From assembly GCF_004331485.1 (NCBI RefSeq), contig NZ_SJKD01000005.1:617484-681483 (forward strand): DNA of 64,000 nucleotides, in the 5' to 3' direction. Positions 55,559-63,665 of the stretch are shown in pieces. Numbering within the stretch: position 1 is the stretch's first letter; every line of letters starts with the position of its first letter. The notes beneath the pieces were generated by a model. The model ran no database searches. It was not told the origin of the DNA and saw only the letters and a list, made by a program, of their open reading frames with translations. The translations under genes were made by a program, and so were the position numbers. The DNA comes from Kribbella capetownensis (GTDB lineage: Bacteria; Actinomycetota; Actinomycetes; Propionibacteriales; Kribbellaceae).

Positions 55559-56805
55559 AGAAGCTTCCTCAGTGAGTCGTGTGCGTAATGATCCCAGGCG
55601 GTTGCCGGGTCGCTGGATGGTGCAGCGATCTGCAGTGTGCTGCCGAAGTCTTGAAGCATCGAATTGATCCGCGGATGCAGACCGGTCGGCTCGACCGGGA
55701 TCGACATCGCAGTAGCAACCGCCTCCTCCAGATCGCCTTGACCGAGCTGAGCCTTCGCCAGTCGTGCGGTCGTTATAGATCGTGTACGCCGCATGCCGGG
55801 CCGAAGAAGCGCGAGGCTCCGATGAGCATGGCCCTCAGCCACCTCGTAGTCGCCGAGCGCCAGATAGCCGGCCAGAGCCAGATTCTCCAACTCTGCCTGG
55901 TCGTAAAAGGCGTTAAGCCACAGCGGCCGCTCGTCGTTGGGTCGAGATCTGCCTAAGGCGTCCTCGGCATGCGCGACCGCCTGACGTACGGCGCGGTGAT
56001 CGCCAGTTTGCCCCAGGATCGCCGCGTGTCTTGCATGGCCAAGAGACGCGAACATCGGATCTCGTCTCGCGATCGGCAACCGGCGCGCGACGTCGTTGGC
56101 GGCCAACGCGTCGACGGGCCTGGCCATGTGGCGATAAAGGCTCCCCGCGTGGGACCAGATCCTGAATTGGATCGCCGGATCACCTGACATCGTGGCCAGG
56201 CCTGCTGCGCGATCGAAGTGTCGTTGGGCGGTGTCGAACCGGCGTCCGTCGATGGCCGCCCACATGGCGCTCGAGGTAAATGACGCTGCGCAGCTGTAGA
56301 GCGCGCTTCGGACGCGCTGACTCGCAGTCCCCCGCGCCTGGAGAGCCAGAGCTTCGCCCGCGAGCGCGGACGCCTGGGTCTCGATGGTCAGCTTTCCGCC
56401 GTACTGATGATCGCTCGCGACGATCAAGGCGAATTTGGACAGCAGCCGCTCAACGTCCCCAGCGCCGACCCGGGACTGGCCAGCGCGCTGCGTCGACGCC
56501 CCAGCGGCGACCATGACTGTCGCCGCGGACGTACCGATGAACCGCCGCCGCGGGACAGGCGCAGGCTCGGCCGGAGTGACGAACCCGAGATCCGTGATCG
56601 GACAGCCAAAGACTGCGGAGAGTGCATCGCGCTGGCGGTGATGCGGCCAGCGAGTCTTCCCGGTCAGCCAATTCCGCACCGTTCGATCGCTGACAGTGCC
56701 CCCATAGCCCGCGCGCCGAAGATCAGCGTTGACCGCCTCAGCCAATTCGGCCTGGGTCAGGCCGATCTCGGCCATACGCGCCTTCAGGACCTGGTTTCCC
56801 TCCAC
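55555..56805 (-). CDS. XRE-type regulator with TPR-like C-terminus, beside graspetide genes
   Basis: A 416-residue protein. An HTH lies at residues about 5-60 (LKARMAEIGLTQAELAEAVN, VSDRTVRNWLTGK). Then RRRFIGTSAATVMVAAGAS, a twin-arginine-like hydrophobic stretch that recurs in this regulator family and need not mean export. The rest is TPR-like repeats. GTG 56805 is the most likely start; the frame to 57006 runs into the divergent gene. Its position facing the graspetide operon over a perfect 14-bp palindrome makes it the pathway regulator candidate. Confidence 0.82.
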   Translation of the reverse strand: MEGNQVLKARMAEIGLTQAELAEAVNADLRRAGYGGTVSDRTVRNWLTGKTRWPHHRQRDALSAVFGCPITDLGFVTPAEPAPVPRRRFIGTSAATVMVAAGASTQRAGQSRVGAGDVERLLSKFALIVASDHQYGGKLTIETQASALAGEALALQARGTASQRVRSALYSCAASFTSSAMWAAIDGRRFDTAQRHFDRAAGLATMSGDPAIQFRIWSHAGSLYRHMARPVDALAANDVARRLPIARRDPMFASLGHARHAAILGQTGDHRAVRQAVAHAEDALGRSRPNDERPLWLNAFYDQAELENLALAGYLALGDYEVAEGHAHRSLALLRPGMRRTRSITTARLAKAQLGQGDLEEAVATAMSIPVEPTGLHPRINSMLQDFGSTLQIAAPSSDPATAWDHYAHDSLRKLL

Positions 56806-56850
56806 AGCCCAACGATATGTACGGCGAGTCACCGACCGACAGCGTTCTGC

Positions 56851-56864
56851 CCGGAAATTTCCGG
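56851..56864. promoter_or_regulatory. Perfect 14-bp palindrome in the graspetide/regulator divergent promoter
   Basis: CCGGAAATTTCCGG is an exact palindrome, 46 bp before the regulator start and 90 bp before the first plus-strand ORF. It is AT-rich at the centre, unlike its surroundings. Likely operator of the XRE-type regulator; binding is inferred. Confidence 0.6.
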
Positions 56865-56954
56865 TTCGCCTCGATCGACAGATAGTCACGCTTTCCTTAC
56901 GTTCCGCAGCCAGAGGCCGTTCGATGGGGATCAAGGACCTCGAAGGGAACTCGA

Positions 56955-57227
56955 ATGGAAGTCGACGCACAGCTCGACCGCGCAGCCGGAACTGTCGCGT
57001 GCCCACGCCGGTTCGTACTACGCCGCATGGTCGATGTCAGCGGTGTCAGCGGCACTGGCGATGTTGCGGAGGGAGTCGAGTGGTCCGACGGGACCGTGGC
57101 GCTGCGGTGGCGCGGAAAGTGGGCCACCACCGTCGTCTGGGACTACGGCCTCGACGCCCTCCTCGCAGTACACGGCCACAACGGTTCGACCGTCGTGGCG
57201 TGGCTCGACTCCGACTGCCCAGCCTGA
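56955..57227 (+). CDS. Small protein of unknown function, first gene of graspetide operon
   Basis: A 90-residue protein with the block FVLRRMVDVSGVSGTGDVAE followed by GVEWSDGTVALRW and HGHNGSTVVAWLDSD, beta-rich, with 2 Cys. I recall similar small proteins scattered in actinobacterial mobile regions, without a known role. ATG 56955 is followed 16 bp later by a second small ORF. The frame ends before that ORF, so it is a separate protein. Confidence 0.65.
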   Translation: MEVDAQLDRAAGTVACPRRFVLRRMVDVSGVSGTGDVAEGVEWSDGTVALRWRGKWATTVVWDYGLDALLAVHGHNGSTVVAWLDSDCPA

Positions 57228-57243
57228 GCGACCGATCAGTTCG

Positions 57244-57501
57244 ATGGCCGAGCAGGAACTCTGGCGCGTGCAGCTGTGGCTGGGCGACTACTTGATCGAA
57301 GAGCACGTCGCCCCGACTGCACTGGCGGAGCAGTACGCGCACGTCACCACCCTTCGGATCCGCGGCCTACCGGGCCGACACCTGCGGTGTCAGCGGATCG
57401 CCGACGCCGCAACCCACAAGCCGGCCGGCGCGGGACGAGATAGCGAGTCCGTCCTGGGCCGGCCGTTCCAAACCCCTACTGGCAATGGAGATAGACCATG
57501 A
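57244..57501 (+). CDS. Small protein of unknown function, coupled to the precursor gene
   Basis: An 85-residue ORF starting MAEQELWRVQLWLGDYLIEE. The stop overlaps the ATG of the precursor gene (ATGA at 57498-57501), good evidence that it is translated. The N-terminal half is amphipathic; the C-terminal part is basic and low in structure (ATHKPAGAGRDSES). No known domain. It could be a leader-binding or delivery factor, but nothing in the sequence shows this. Confidence 0.6.
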   Translation: MAEQELWRVQLWLGDYLIEEHVAPTALAEQYAHVTTLRIRGLPGRHLRCQRIADAATHKPAGAGRDSESVLGRPFQTPTGNGDRP

Positions 57502-57728
57502 GCAACGAGATGACCGCCGTTCCCTTCGGAGTCCGTCACCTGGCATCTGGGCCGGACCAGGCACCGATGGAACTGCCGATGACCTACAGCGCCAACCTTC
57601 AGCTCAACGTGTCCGCAACCGGCAACCCGTACCACGCGATTGCCGCCGCGCTGCCGGAAACCAACACCGAAACGCCGATCCCCGACGGCCAGCGCCCCGG
57701 ATCGGACAACTCCACCGACAACTACTGA
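57498..57728 (+). CDS. tgmA: Graspetide precursor peptide
   Basis: A 76-residue RiPP precursor of the ATP-grasp-target family. The leader carries PFGVRHL at residues 9-15, the family recognition-type motif. The C-terminal core PETNTETPIPDGQRP (residues 53-67) continues to GSDNSTDNY and holds Thr 55, 57 and 59, then Asp63-Gly64, then Asp70 and Asp74. GGAGATAG lies before ATG 57498, which overlaps the upstream stop. The ligase gene follows after 2 bp. Identification rests on motif and partners; the size and side-chain pattern fit aspartimide-bearing graspetides. Confidence 0.85.
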   Translation: MSNEMTAVPFGVRHLASGPDQAPMELPMTYSANLQLNVSATGNPYHAIAAALPETNTETPIPDGQRPGSDNSTDNY

Positions 57729-57730
57729 CG

Positions 57731-58678
57731 ATGGGCACCGTCCTGGTGCTGACCGGCCGCGACGACCTCACCGCAGACGCCGTCATCGACGAGCTGACCC
57801 GGCGCAAGGCGTCCGTCGTCCGGTACGACACCTCTGACTTCCCGCAGGCGTCTCGTGTAGCTGCCACTCTCGGGACGCAAGGCTGGGAGGGGCAGCTGAC
57901 AGCTGAACGGTCAATCGACCTCCAGACGATCAGCTCCGTGTGGTGGCGACGTCCCGCCGAGTTCAGCGTGCCGGGCGTCTGGCCGGACGAGGCACGAGCG
58001 TTTGCAGTATCTGAGGCGCGCGTCGGAGTTCTCGGCGTACTGGGTTCGCTTCCGGTGCGTTGGATCAATCATCCGGCCAAGGACTCGGCGGCCAACTACA
58101 AGCCGGTTCAGCTTGCCGTGGCAGCCCGCGCAGGTCTCGACGTACCGCGGACGATCATCACCTCCGATCCTGACCATGCCCGGGAGTTCATCGGAGCCGA
58201 CGAGGTCATTTACAAGGGTCTCAGCGGCGGCGTGCTCACAGCCGAACGGCGTCATCGATACCTGCCGACCACCGTTCTGCGCACCGCCGAGATCGACACG
58301 AGCCTCACGGGCACAGCACATCTGTTCCAGGAACGAGTGCCCAAGCAATGCGAAGTACGCCTGACCGTGATCGGGAAGCGGATGTTCCCGGTCGCGATCC
58401 ATGCCGGGAGCCCGGCTGCCAAACTGGACTGGCGAACCGACTACCCGTCGCTCACCTACGGTCCGATCGAGCTTCCGGTCCACGTCGAGAAAGGTGTCCG
58501 GCTGTTGATGGACGAGCTGGGCCTGTTCTTCGGAGCGCTCGACTTCGCCGTGACTCCTGACGGTCGATGGGTGTTCTTCGAAGTGAACCCGAACGGCCAA
58601 TGGCACTGGCTCGCCGTCAGGGCCGACGTCCCGATGGTCGAAGCAATGGCCGATGCCCTCCAAGGAAAGGACGATTGA
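57731..58678 (+). CDS. tgmB: ATP-grasp ribosomal peptide maturase
   Basis: A 315-residue ATP-grasp ligase that joins Thr/Ser or Lys side chains of the precursor to Asp/Glu side chains as macrolactones or lactams, using ATP. Residues 1-90 form the N-domain (VLVLTGRDDLTADAVIDEL, SSVWWRRPAEF), the ATP-binding Lys is in VIYKGLSGG, and the metal-binding acids are in FGALDFAVTPDGRW and FFEVNPNGQW. Length is typical of maturases near 320 residues. ATG 57731 sits 2 bp after the precursor stop. Confidence 0.92.
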   Translation: MGTVLVLTGRDDLTADAVIDELTRRKASVVRYDTSDFPQASRVAATLGTQGWEGQLTAERSIDLQTISSVWWRRPAEFSVPGVWPDEARAFAVSEARVGVLGVLGSLPVRWINHPAKDSAANYKPVQLAVAARAGLDVPRTIITSDPDHAREFIGADEVIYKGLSGGVLTAERRHRYLPTTVLRTAEIDTSLTGTAHLFQERVPKQCEVRLTVIGKRMFPVAIHAGSPAAKLDWRTDYPSLTYGPIELPVHVEKGVRLLMDELGLFFGALDFAVTPDGRWVFFEVNPNGQWHWLAVRADVPMVEAMADALQGKDD

Positions 58679-58682
58679 CCCC

Positions 58683-59810
58683 GTGACCGAATGGACCGAC
58701 ACCGCTCGCAAGCTCGCCGAAGAGGTCACGGCAACGGCACCCGAGTGGTACGACTCGGTGAGCTCCACCCCTCGGCACCAACTGGTGCCGAGGTGGTGGG
58801 AGCCGATCCCCGACAGCTACCCATTCGCCTGGGGACTCCGTACGCCGCAGCCGGATCACCCATGGGCCGAGGTCTACGCCGACGAGACGCTAGTGACCCG
58901 CGTCGGCTCACTCCACGCCGACGGCGCCGACCTATCCGATCGTCCAACGGGTCTCCCGACGTCGTCCTCGACCCTGCCCGGCTTGATCGTCCACCTGCTC
59001 GACCCGCACGAACACGATCAGGTGCTCGACGTCGGCACCGGCTCCGGCTACTCCGCCGCTCTCCTCGCACATTGCCTTGGCGACAACCACGTCACCAGCA
59101 TCGACGTTGACCCGTACCTCGTCGACATCGCCCGCGAACGCCTCGCCAACTTCGGCCGAACTCCACGCTTTGAGGTCGCCGACGCCACCGGCTCGCTACC
59201 GGGCGCCGACTACGACCGAATCCTGGCCACTGTCTCCGTCCGCCCCATCCCACCGGCATGGCTTGACGCTCTCCGCCCCGGCGGCAAGATCGTCGCCACC
59301 ATCACCGGCACCTCGCTCCTGATCAACGCCGACAAACACGCAGACGGAGTAGTCCGCGGCCGCGTCCAACCAGACCCAGCCACCTTCATGCGCACCCGCC
59401 ACGAAACCGACTACCCGGCCCGCCTCGACCAGGTGTACGACGCCGCCCGCGACCAGCCAGGCGACGAGACTCGCCAACTGACTGGCCCACTCCCCGACGT
59501 ATGGGACGACTGGCAACTGCGCTGCCTCTACGAACTCGATACCCCCGACATCGAGAATCGCTCCGCAAGACGCGACGGCGGCACGCAAATCATGTGGCTC
59601 CTAGCAGCCGACGGATCCTGGGCACGCGCCAACAGCGAGACCATGACTGTCCATCAAAGCGGTCCACACCGACTGTGGGACGACCTGGAACGCGTCCGAG
59701 CCAGGTGGACGTCCGCCAGCCGCTTCCCACTCCACACCATGACCGTCGAACTCGCCGCCGACCGCAACGCCCTCATCAGCCCTGACGGCACTTGGACACT
59801 CGAACTCTGA
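58683..59810 (+). CDS. tgmC: PIMT-like methyltransferase of the graspetide system
   Basis: A 375-residue protein of the protein-L-isoaspartate O-methyltransferase family. SAM motif I is VLDVGTGSGYSAALLAHCLG and the next acids are in SIDVDPYLVDIARERL. An extra C-terminal region of about 140 residues (from 235) is absent from housekeeping PIMT. In characterised systems (fuscimiditide, amycolimiditide) such enzymes methylate an Asp of the cross-linked peptide, which then closes to an aspartimide. I chose GTG 58683 after AAGGAAAGG, 4 bp past the ligase stop; ATG 58653 is in frame but inside the ligase gene. Confidence 0.9.
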   Translation: MTEWTDTARKLAEEVTATAPEWYDSVSSTPRHQLVPRWWEPIPDSYPFAWGLRTPQPDHPWAEVYADETLVTRVGSLHADGADLSDRPTGLPTSSSTLPGLIVHLLDPHEHDQVLDVGTGSGYSAALLAHCLGDNHVTSIDVDPYLVDIARERLANFGRTPRFEVADATGSLPGADYDRILATVSVRPIPPAWLDALRPGGKIVATITGTSLLINADKHADGVVRGRVQPDPATFMRTRHETDYPARLDQVYDAARDQPGDETRQLTGPLPDVWDDWQLRCLYELDTPDIENRSARRDGGTQIMWLLAADGSWARANSETMTVHQSGPHRLWDDLERVRARWTSASRFPLHTMTVELAADRNALISPDGTWTLEL

Positions 59811-59931
59811 CCAGACGCGGACCACAACGCCGACACGTCAAGATCAATCCCGCCACACATCTGGCACCTGAGGCGTGTCAGCGATTTGAAACGAGAATTC
59901 CGCCACCTTCTGGGACAGACGTTGAGTGATT

Positions 59932-60258
59932 ATGGACGATCTTCCACTGCCGCTGGGGCACGATTCGACCGCCCGCCAGCACGTCTGTCAACACTGCGGC
60001 GCCACCTATATCGCGGCCAGATCCGACCAACGCTTCTGCTCGGATCTCTGCCGTCTCCGCCACTGGCGAGGTCGTCGCCGCGTCCGCTCAGCCCAGGCAA
60101 GCGAAGCCGAAATCGTACGCACGCTGATCGAGGAGGTCGGCCGACTGCAGCACGAAGTCACCGAGCTTCGGCGCGCCAACGCAACGCTCCGAGAGGCCCT
60201 GGGCCGCGCGCAGATGCTGCTGGTGTCGGCTCGCAATCCATACCACAGGAGGACCTGA
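59932..60258 (+). CDS. Small zinc-finger protein with coiled coil
   Basis: A 108-residue protein. Cys at CQHC and CSDLC form a four-Cys zinc site near residues 19-37 of the kind ending HWRG, and a heptad-rich stretch (EIVRTLIEEVGRLQHEVTEL) covers about residues 57-90. GTG 59926 is an alternative start. Function unknown; such proteins occur on actinobacterial mobile DNA. It lies alone, 121 bp after tgmC. Confidence 0.55.
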   Translation: MDDLPLPLGHDSTARQHVCQHCGATYIAARSDQRFCSDLCRLRHWRGRRRVRSAQASEAEIVRTLIEEVGRLQHEVTELRRANATLREALGRAQMLLVSARNPYHRRT

Positions 60259-60443
60259 ATCTTGGCTGCCGCACAAACGGATGTTCCAGAGATGCACCGG
60301 TCCGATTGGCGCTGAGAGGGTGTCAGCACCAACCGGACCAAGCTCAGATCCTCGACCCTGATCCGTGAGGAGATTCAGCGGCGAGGCTCTGATGGAGGGC
60401 GGAACAGGCGCGGAGTGCAGGCCATTGAGGAGGAGAGCCCTTC

Positions 60444-60721
60444 TCAGCACACTCGCCCCGCCTGCTTGGGAATCTCTGACAACAGGACTTCGATGTGGCT
60501 GGCCAGGAAGTGCTGGCGAAGCTCGAGCGGATTTCCGCTCGATGCCAGATGCAAGAGGTTTGGCAGGATCAGAGCGCCCTCGTCGACCTCCAACACGGCA
60601 GCGAGCGCCTTGTGTAGTTCTGCTGGCGCAGACTCCAACTCATCGATGAAGATCGCGAAGTGGCGTCCAGCAGAGTGGTGTACGGCGGGCCCGGCTGACG
60701 GGCGTGGCGTAGGCGCATGGA
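60444..60721 (-). pseudogene. C-terminal half of a gene split by the IS256-type element
   Basis: The frame reads HFAIFIDELESAPAELHKAL, then LILPNLLHLASSGNPLELRQ, and stops at 60444. The upstream half is found across the IS at 62069-62201. Joined at a near-repeat of 9 bp, the two give an uninterrupted ORF of 134 codons. The pattern is reminiscent of resolvase-type N-terminal domains, but the catalytic Ser is missing. Function not assigned. Confidence 0.55.
60713..60721. repeat. Left copy of probable target-site duplication of the IS
   Basis: GCGCATGGA here and GCGGATGGA at 62069-62077 differ at one base. They flank the IS and lie in the same frame of the interrupted gene. Confidence 0.5.
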
Positions 60722-60729
60722 GGCGGTCA

Positions 60730-60745
60730 TCGCGTGATCCTTTGG
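60730..60745. repeat. IS left inverted repeat core
   Basis: TCGCGTGATCCTTTGG, perfect inverted copy of the right repeat. It is followed 37 bp later by the transposase start. Confidence 0.8.
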
Positions 60746-60782
60746 AAGACCTCTCACAGTGCTTCTGAAGGAGAACTACGCG

Positions 60783-62031
60783 ATGACCGCAAACACCAGT
60801 ATCGACCCTGCCCGGTTCCTGCACGGCCAGCTGGCGACCGCGTCGCCGGATCTGTTGCGTGACATGCTCACCACGTTCATCGACGCGTTGACGGGCGCGG
60901 AGGCCGACGCGATCTGCGGCGCCCCGTACGGCGTGCCGAGCCCGGAGCGGACCAACCAGCGCAACGGGTACCGGCACCGCGACTCGGGCCGGCACCCTGG
61001 ACGTGGCGATCCCGAAGCTGCGGTCGGGGTCGTACTTCCCGGACTGGCTGCTGGAACGGCGCCGTCGCGCGGAGCGGGCGCTGACCACGGTGGTGGCGAC
61101 CTGCTACCTACTTGGGGTGTCGACGCGGCGGATGGAGAAGCTGGTCGAGACCCTCGGCATCACGCGGCTGTCCAAGTCGCAGGTCAGCGTCATGGCGCGT
61201 GAGCTCGACGAGGCCGTGGAGCAGTTCCGGACCCGGCCGCTGGACCAGGGTCCGTACACGTTCGTGGCCGCGGACGCACTCGTGTTGAAGGTGCGAGAAG
61301 GCGGCCGGGTGGTCAGCGTGCACGCGCTCGTCGCGACCGGCGTCAACGGCGACGGGCACCGCGAAATCCTTGGCCTGCAAGTAACTTCGGCCGAAGACGG
61401 CGCCGGCTGGCTGGCGTTCCTGCGCGACCTGACCGCCCGCGGCCTGACCGGGGTCCGCCTCGTCACCAGCGACGCCCACAGCGGCCTCACCGCGGCGATC
61501 GGCGCCACCCTGCCCGGTGCCAGCTGGCAACGCTGCCGCACCCACTATGCCGCCAACCTGATGTCGGTGACCCCGAAGGCGTCCTGGCCGTGGGTGAAGA
61601 CGCTGCTGCACTCGGTCTACGACCAGCCCGACGCCCAGTCGGTGCACGAGCAGTTCGACCGGGTCCTGGACGCGCTGGCCGACAAGCTGCCGGCGGTGGT
61701 CGATCACCTCGAGGCGGCACGCGCCGACGTGCTCGCGTTCACCGTGTTCCCGAAGGAGATCTGGCGCCAGATCTGGTCGAATAACCCACAAGAACGGCTG
61801 AACCGCGAGATCCGCCGCCGCACCGACGTGGTCGGCATCTTCCCCGCCCGAGACGCCCTCGTCCGGCTCGTCGGCGCCGTGCTGGCCGAGCAGCACGACG
61901 ACTGGATCGAAGGCCGCCGCTATCTCGGCCTCGACGTCCTCGCCAAGGCCCGCCTCACCGTCATCACCGACGCTACCTCCGCCACCGAGGACGTGACACC
62001 CGACACCGACCTCAAGGCGCTCAGCGCCTAA
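60783..62031 (+). pseudogene. IS256-family transposase, frameshifted
   Basis: Two overlapping frames encode one transposase. The first (60783-61202) gives the N-terminus MTANTSIDPARFLHGQ up to RTNQRNGYRHRD; the rest continues in another frame from about 60985 (RAGTLDVAIPKLRSGSYFPD). Compared with relatives, the RHRD(W/F)DTRAG segment has lost about 8 nt at 60981-60984. The DDE residues are intact downstream: Asp in VAADALVLK, Asp in TSDAHSG, Glu in NPQERLNREIRRR. IS256 members do not use frameshifting, so the copy is probably inactive. Confidence 0.85.
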
Positions 62032-62036
62032 CCAAC

Positions 62037-62052
62037 CCAAAGGATCACGCGA
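62037..62052. repeat. IS right inverted repeat core
   Basis: CCAAAGGATCACGCGA, exact reverse complement of the left repeat core, 6 bp after the transposase stop. Confidence 0.8.
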
Positions 62053-62068
62053 CACGACCGCACACCAC

Positions 62069-62077
62069 GCGGATGGA
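62069..62077. repeat. Right copy of probable target-site duplication of the IS
   Basis: GCGGATGGA, one base different from GCGCATGGA at 60713-60721. Confidence 0.5.
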
Positions 62078-62201
62078 CTTGACCGATCGCGATAAGCACA
62101 CAATCGTTCGCTCCGGCCCAATCGACGATCGCTCTTCTGCGCGCCGCGATCTCAGGATCGCTCATGAAGTGCTTCTTGAAGTATCCGAAGGCCACTCGCA
62201 T
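62069..62201 (-). pseudogene. N-terminal half of the gene split by the IS
   Basis: The frame starts MRVAFGYFKKHFMSDPEIAA and continues RRRAIVDWAGANDCVLIAIG to the near-repeat GCGGATGGA. Removing the IS and one 9-bp copy joins it in frame to the half at 60444-60721, giving 402 bp or 133 residues plus stop. No functional assignment. Confidence 0.5.
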
Positions 62202-62459
62202 CTGTCTCTAACCCCGTTGGTGTTCGGTGCCCGATCCGGCTGTTGCTCGGTACGGATAAGCGTGGAGCAGACCGCACAGCACGCACCATGGATTGCGGCT
62301 GACGCAGCACTGACCTTCCACCGAACCAGCTCGAGTAGTGACGCAAGTCCGGCAGTGGGAGACTGAGGCCGTGATGTCCAGGTCTGGTCCGGCCGCGAGG
62401 TAAGGGCGCTGCGCGAGTCGCAGCGCCTCAGCATTCGCGAGTTCGCCGAGCGCATCGGC

Positions 62460-63665
62460 GTGAGCGAGCGAATGGTCTCCCGCTGGGAAGCCTGCGGAGT
62501 GCGCATTCGCCCGAGACCGATCAACCAGGAAGGTCTTGACACACTCCTCGCAGCAGCGAGCGAGGACGAACGGTCGCGGTTCGCCGCACGCCTGCAAGGC
62601 CTCGAACAGGAGAACAACGCGCCGACTGCTGACCAATCAACTGCGAGGGACGTTGCCCGGCCGCAAGCCAATCATCCTCACCGGCAGAACACGGCAGTCG
62701 CGCTTCGACCACGCACCGACGGCCCTGACACCTTGGCGATGCAATCGTTCCGATCTGCGGACCGGCAGGTCGGCGGCGGTCATCTGTATGCCGCAGTAGT
62801 CAAGTATCTGCACACGCAGGTAGGTCCGCGGCTCTTCGGTGGTGACGTCGTGGTCGAGGACCCCACGGTGTTCACAGCCGCGGCAGGGCTGACCGAAATG
62901 GCCGGTTGGATGGCCCACGACGCCGGCCGCGACGACCGTGCGCACAGCCACTTCCTTCGCGCTTTCCACCTCTCCAAGGCCGGCCAGGATCGCCAACTCG
63001 GAGTCCACGTCCTTGCGAGTCTCAGCCATCTTGCACATCACCGCGCAGACCATCACGGCGCGATCCATTTCGCCGAGATGGGACAGAACTCGCTGGCTGA
63101 AGGCCCGGCGAATCCGGAACTCATGGCTCGAATTCTCGCCATGCAAGCGCGCGGACGAGCTGCGCTCGGAGACGAACGGGAAACCCGAAGGCTGCTCGGG
63201 CGAGCCGAGTCAGCGCTCGACGGAACCCGCGAGGAAGCCCCGTCCGAATGGGTCAACCGATTCGATTCCGGCAGTTTGGCCAGCGAGGCCGCTCGATGCA
63301 CGCGGCAACTTGGAAGGCCGGCGGAGACACAAGCGCATGCACACCGCGTCCTTGAACTCCGGCCACCGGATCGAACCCGGAGCCGGGCGCTCGGACAGAT
63401 GTTCCTGATCGCCGCGTTGATCGACCAGGGTGAACCGATCGAGGCACGCCGCATCGCATGTGAGGTGATCGAGACCACCCAGTCGCTCGGCTCGCACCTG
63501 GTCCTTCAGAAACTCCAGGAGATCCACAATCAGCTCGCGCCGTACGCCGAACTTCCCGCGGTTGGCGACACCAGACGACTCCTGAACGACGCCGTGCGCC
63601 AACGTACCTGGCTCCAGCAATGGATTGCCTCAGGCGCGTTCGAGACGCTGGCGTCAGCACGATGA
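62460..63665 (+). CDS. XRE/TPR-type regulator with disrupted 5' end
   Basis: From GTG 62460 the frame gives 401 residues, but the family's HTH begins before it: VWSGREVRALRESQRLSIRE from about 62382 is in frame, with no ATG, GTG or TTG after the stop at 62364-62366. A GTG at 62371 is in the wrong frame; one extra base there would give M-D-V-Q-V-W, the usual start. So a 1-nt loss, an unusual start or a sequencing error is likely. The C-terminal 250 residues are TPR-like. It is in the same orientation as, and overlaps, the following Nudix gene. Confidence 0.7.
   Translation: MSERMVSRWEACGVRIRPRPINQEGLDTLLAAASEDERSRFAARLQGLEQENNAPTADQSTARDVARPQANHPHRQNTAVALRPRTDGPDTLAMQSFRSADRQVGGGHLYAAVVKYLHTQVGPRLFGGDVVVEDPTVFTAAAGLTEMAGWMAHDAGRDDRAHSHFLRAFHLSKAGQDRQLGVHVLASLSHLAHHRADHHGAIHFAEMGQNSLAEGPANPELMARILAMQARGRAALGDERETRRLLGRAESALDGTREEAPSEWVNRFDSGSLASEAARCTRQLGRPAETQAHAHRVLELRPPDRTRSRALGQMFLIAALIDQGEPIEARRIACEVIETTQSLGSHLVLQKLQEIHNQLAPYAELPAVGDTRRLLNDAVRQRTWLQQWIASGAFETLASAR

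Larger units (their letters stand above)
60722..62068. mobile_element. IS256-family insertion sequence, transposase frameshifted
   Basis: About 1.35 kb, typical for the family. TCGCGTGATCCTTTGG at 60730-60745 is an exact inverted copy of 62037-62052, and GCGGTC lies just outside both with a 2-nt length difference. Ends are set from the flanking 9-bp near-repeat and are uncertain by several bases because the two outer ends differ in length. The transposase has an intact DDE triad but a broken frame. Confidence 0.75.

Noticed and set aside
60365..60768. Short plus-strand frames before the IS
   Set aside because: They overlap the minus-strand half-gene, which joins in frame with the other half; no domain seen.
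60783..62031. Programmed frameshift in the transposase
   Set aside because: IS256-family elements make the transposase from one frame, and no slippery run is seen at the junction.
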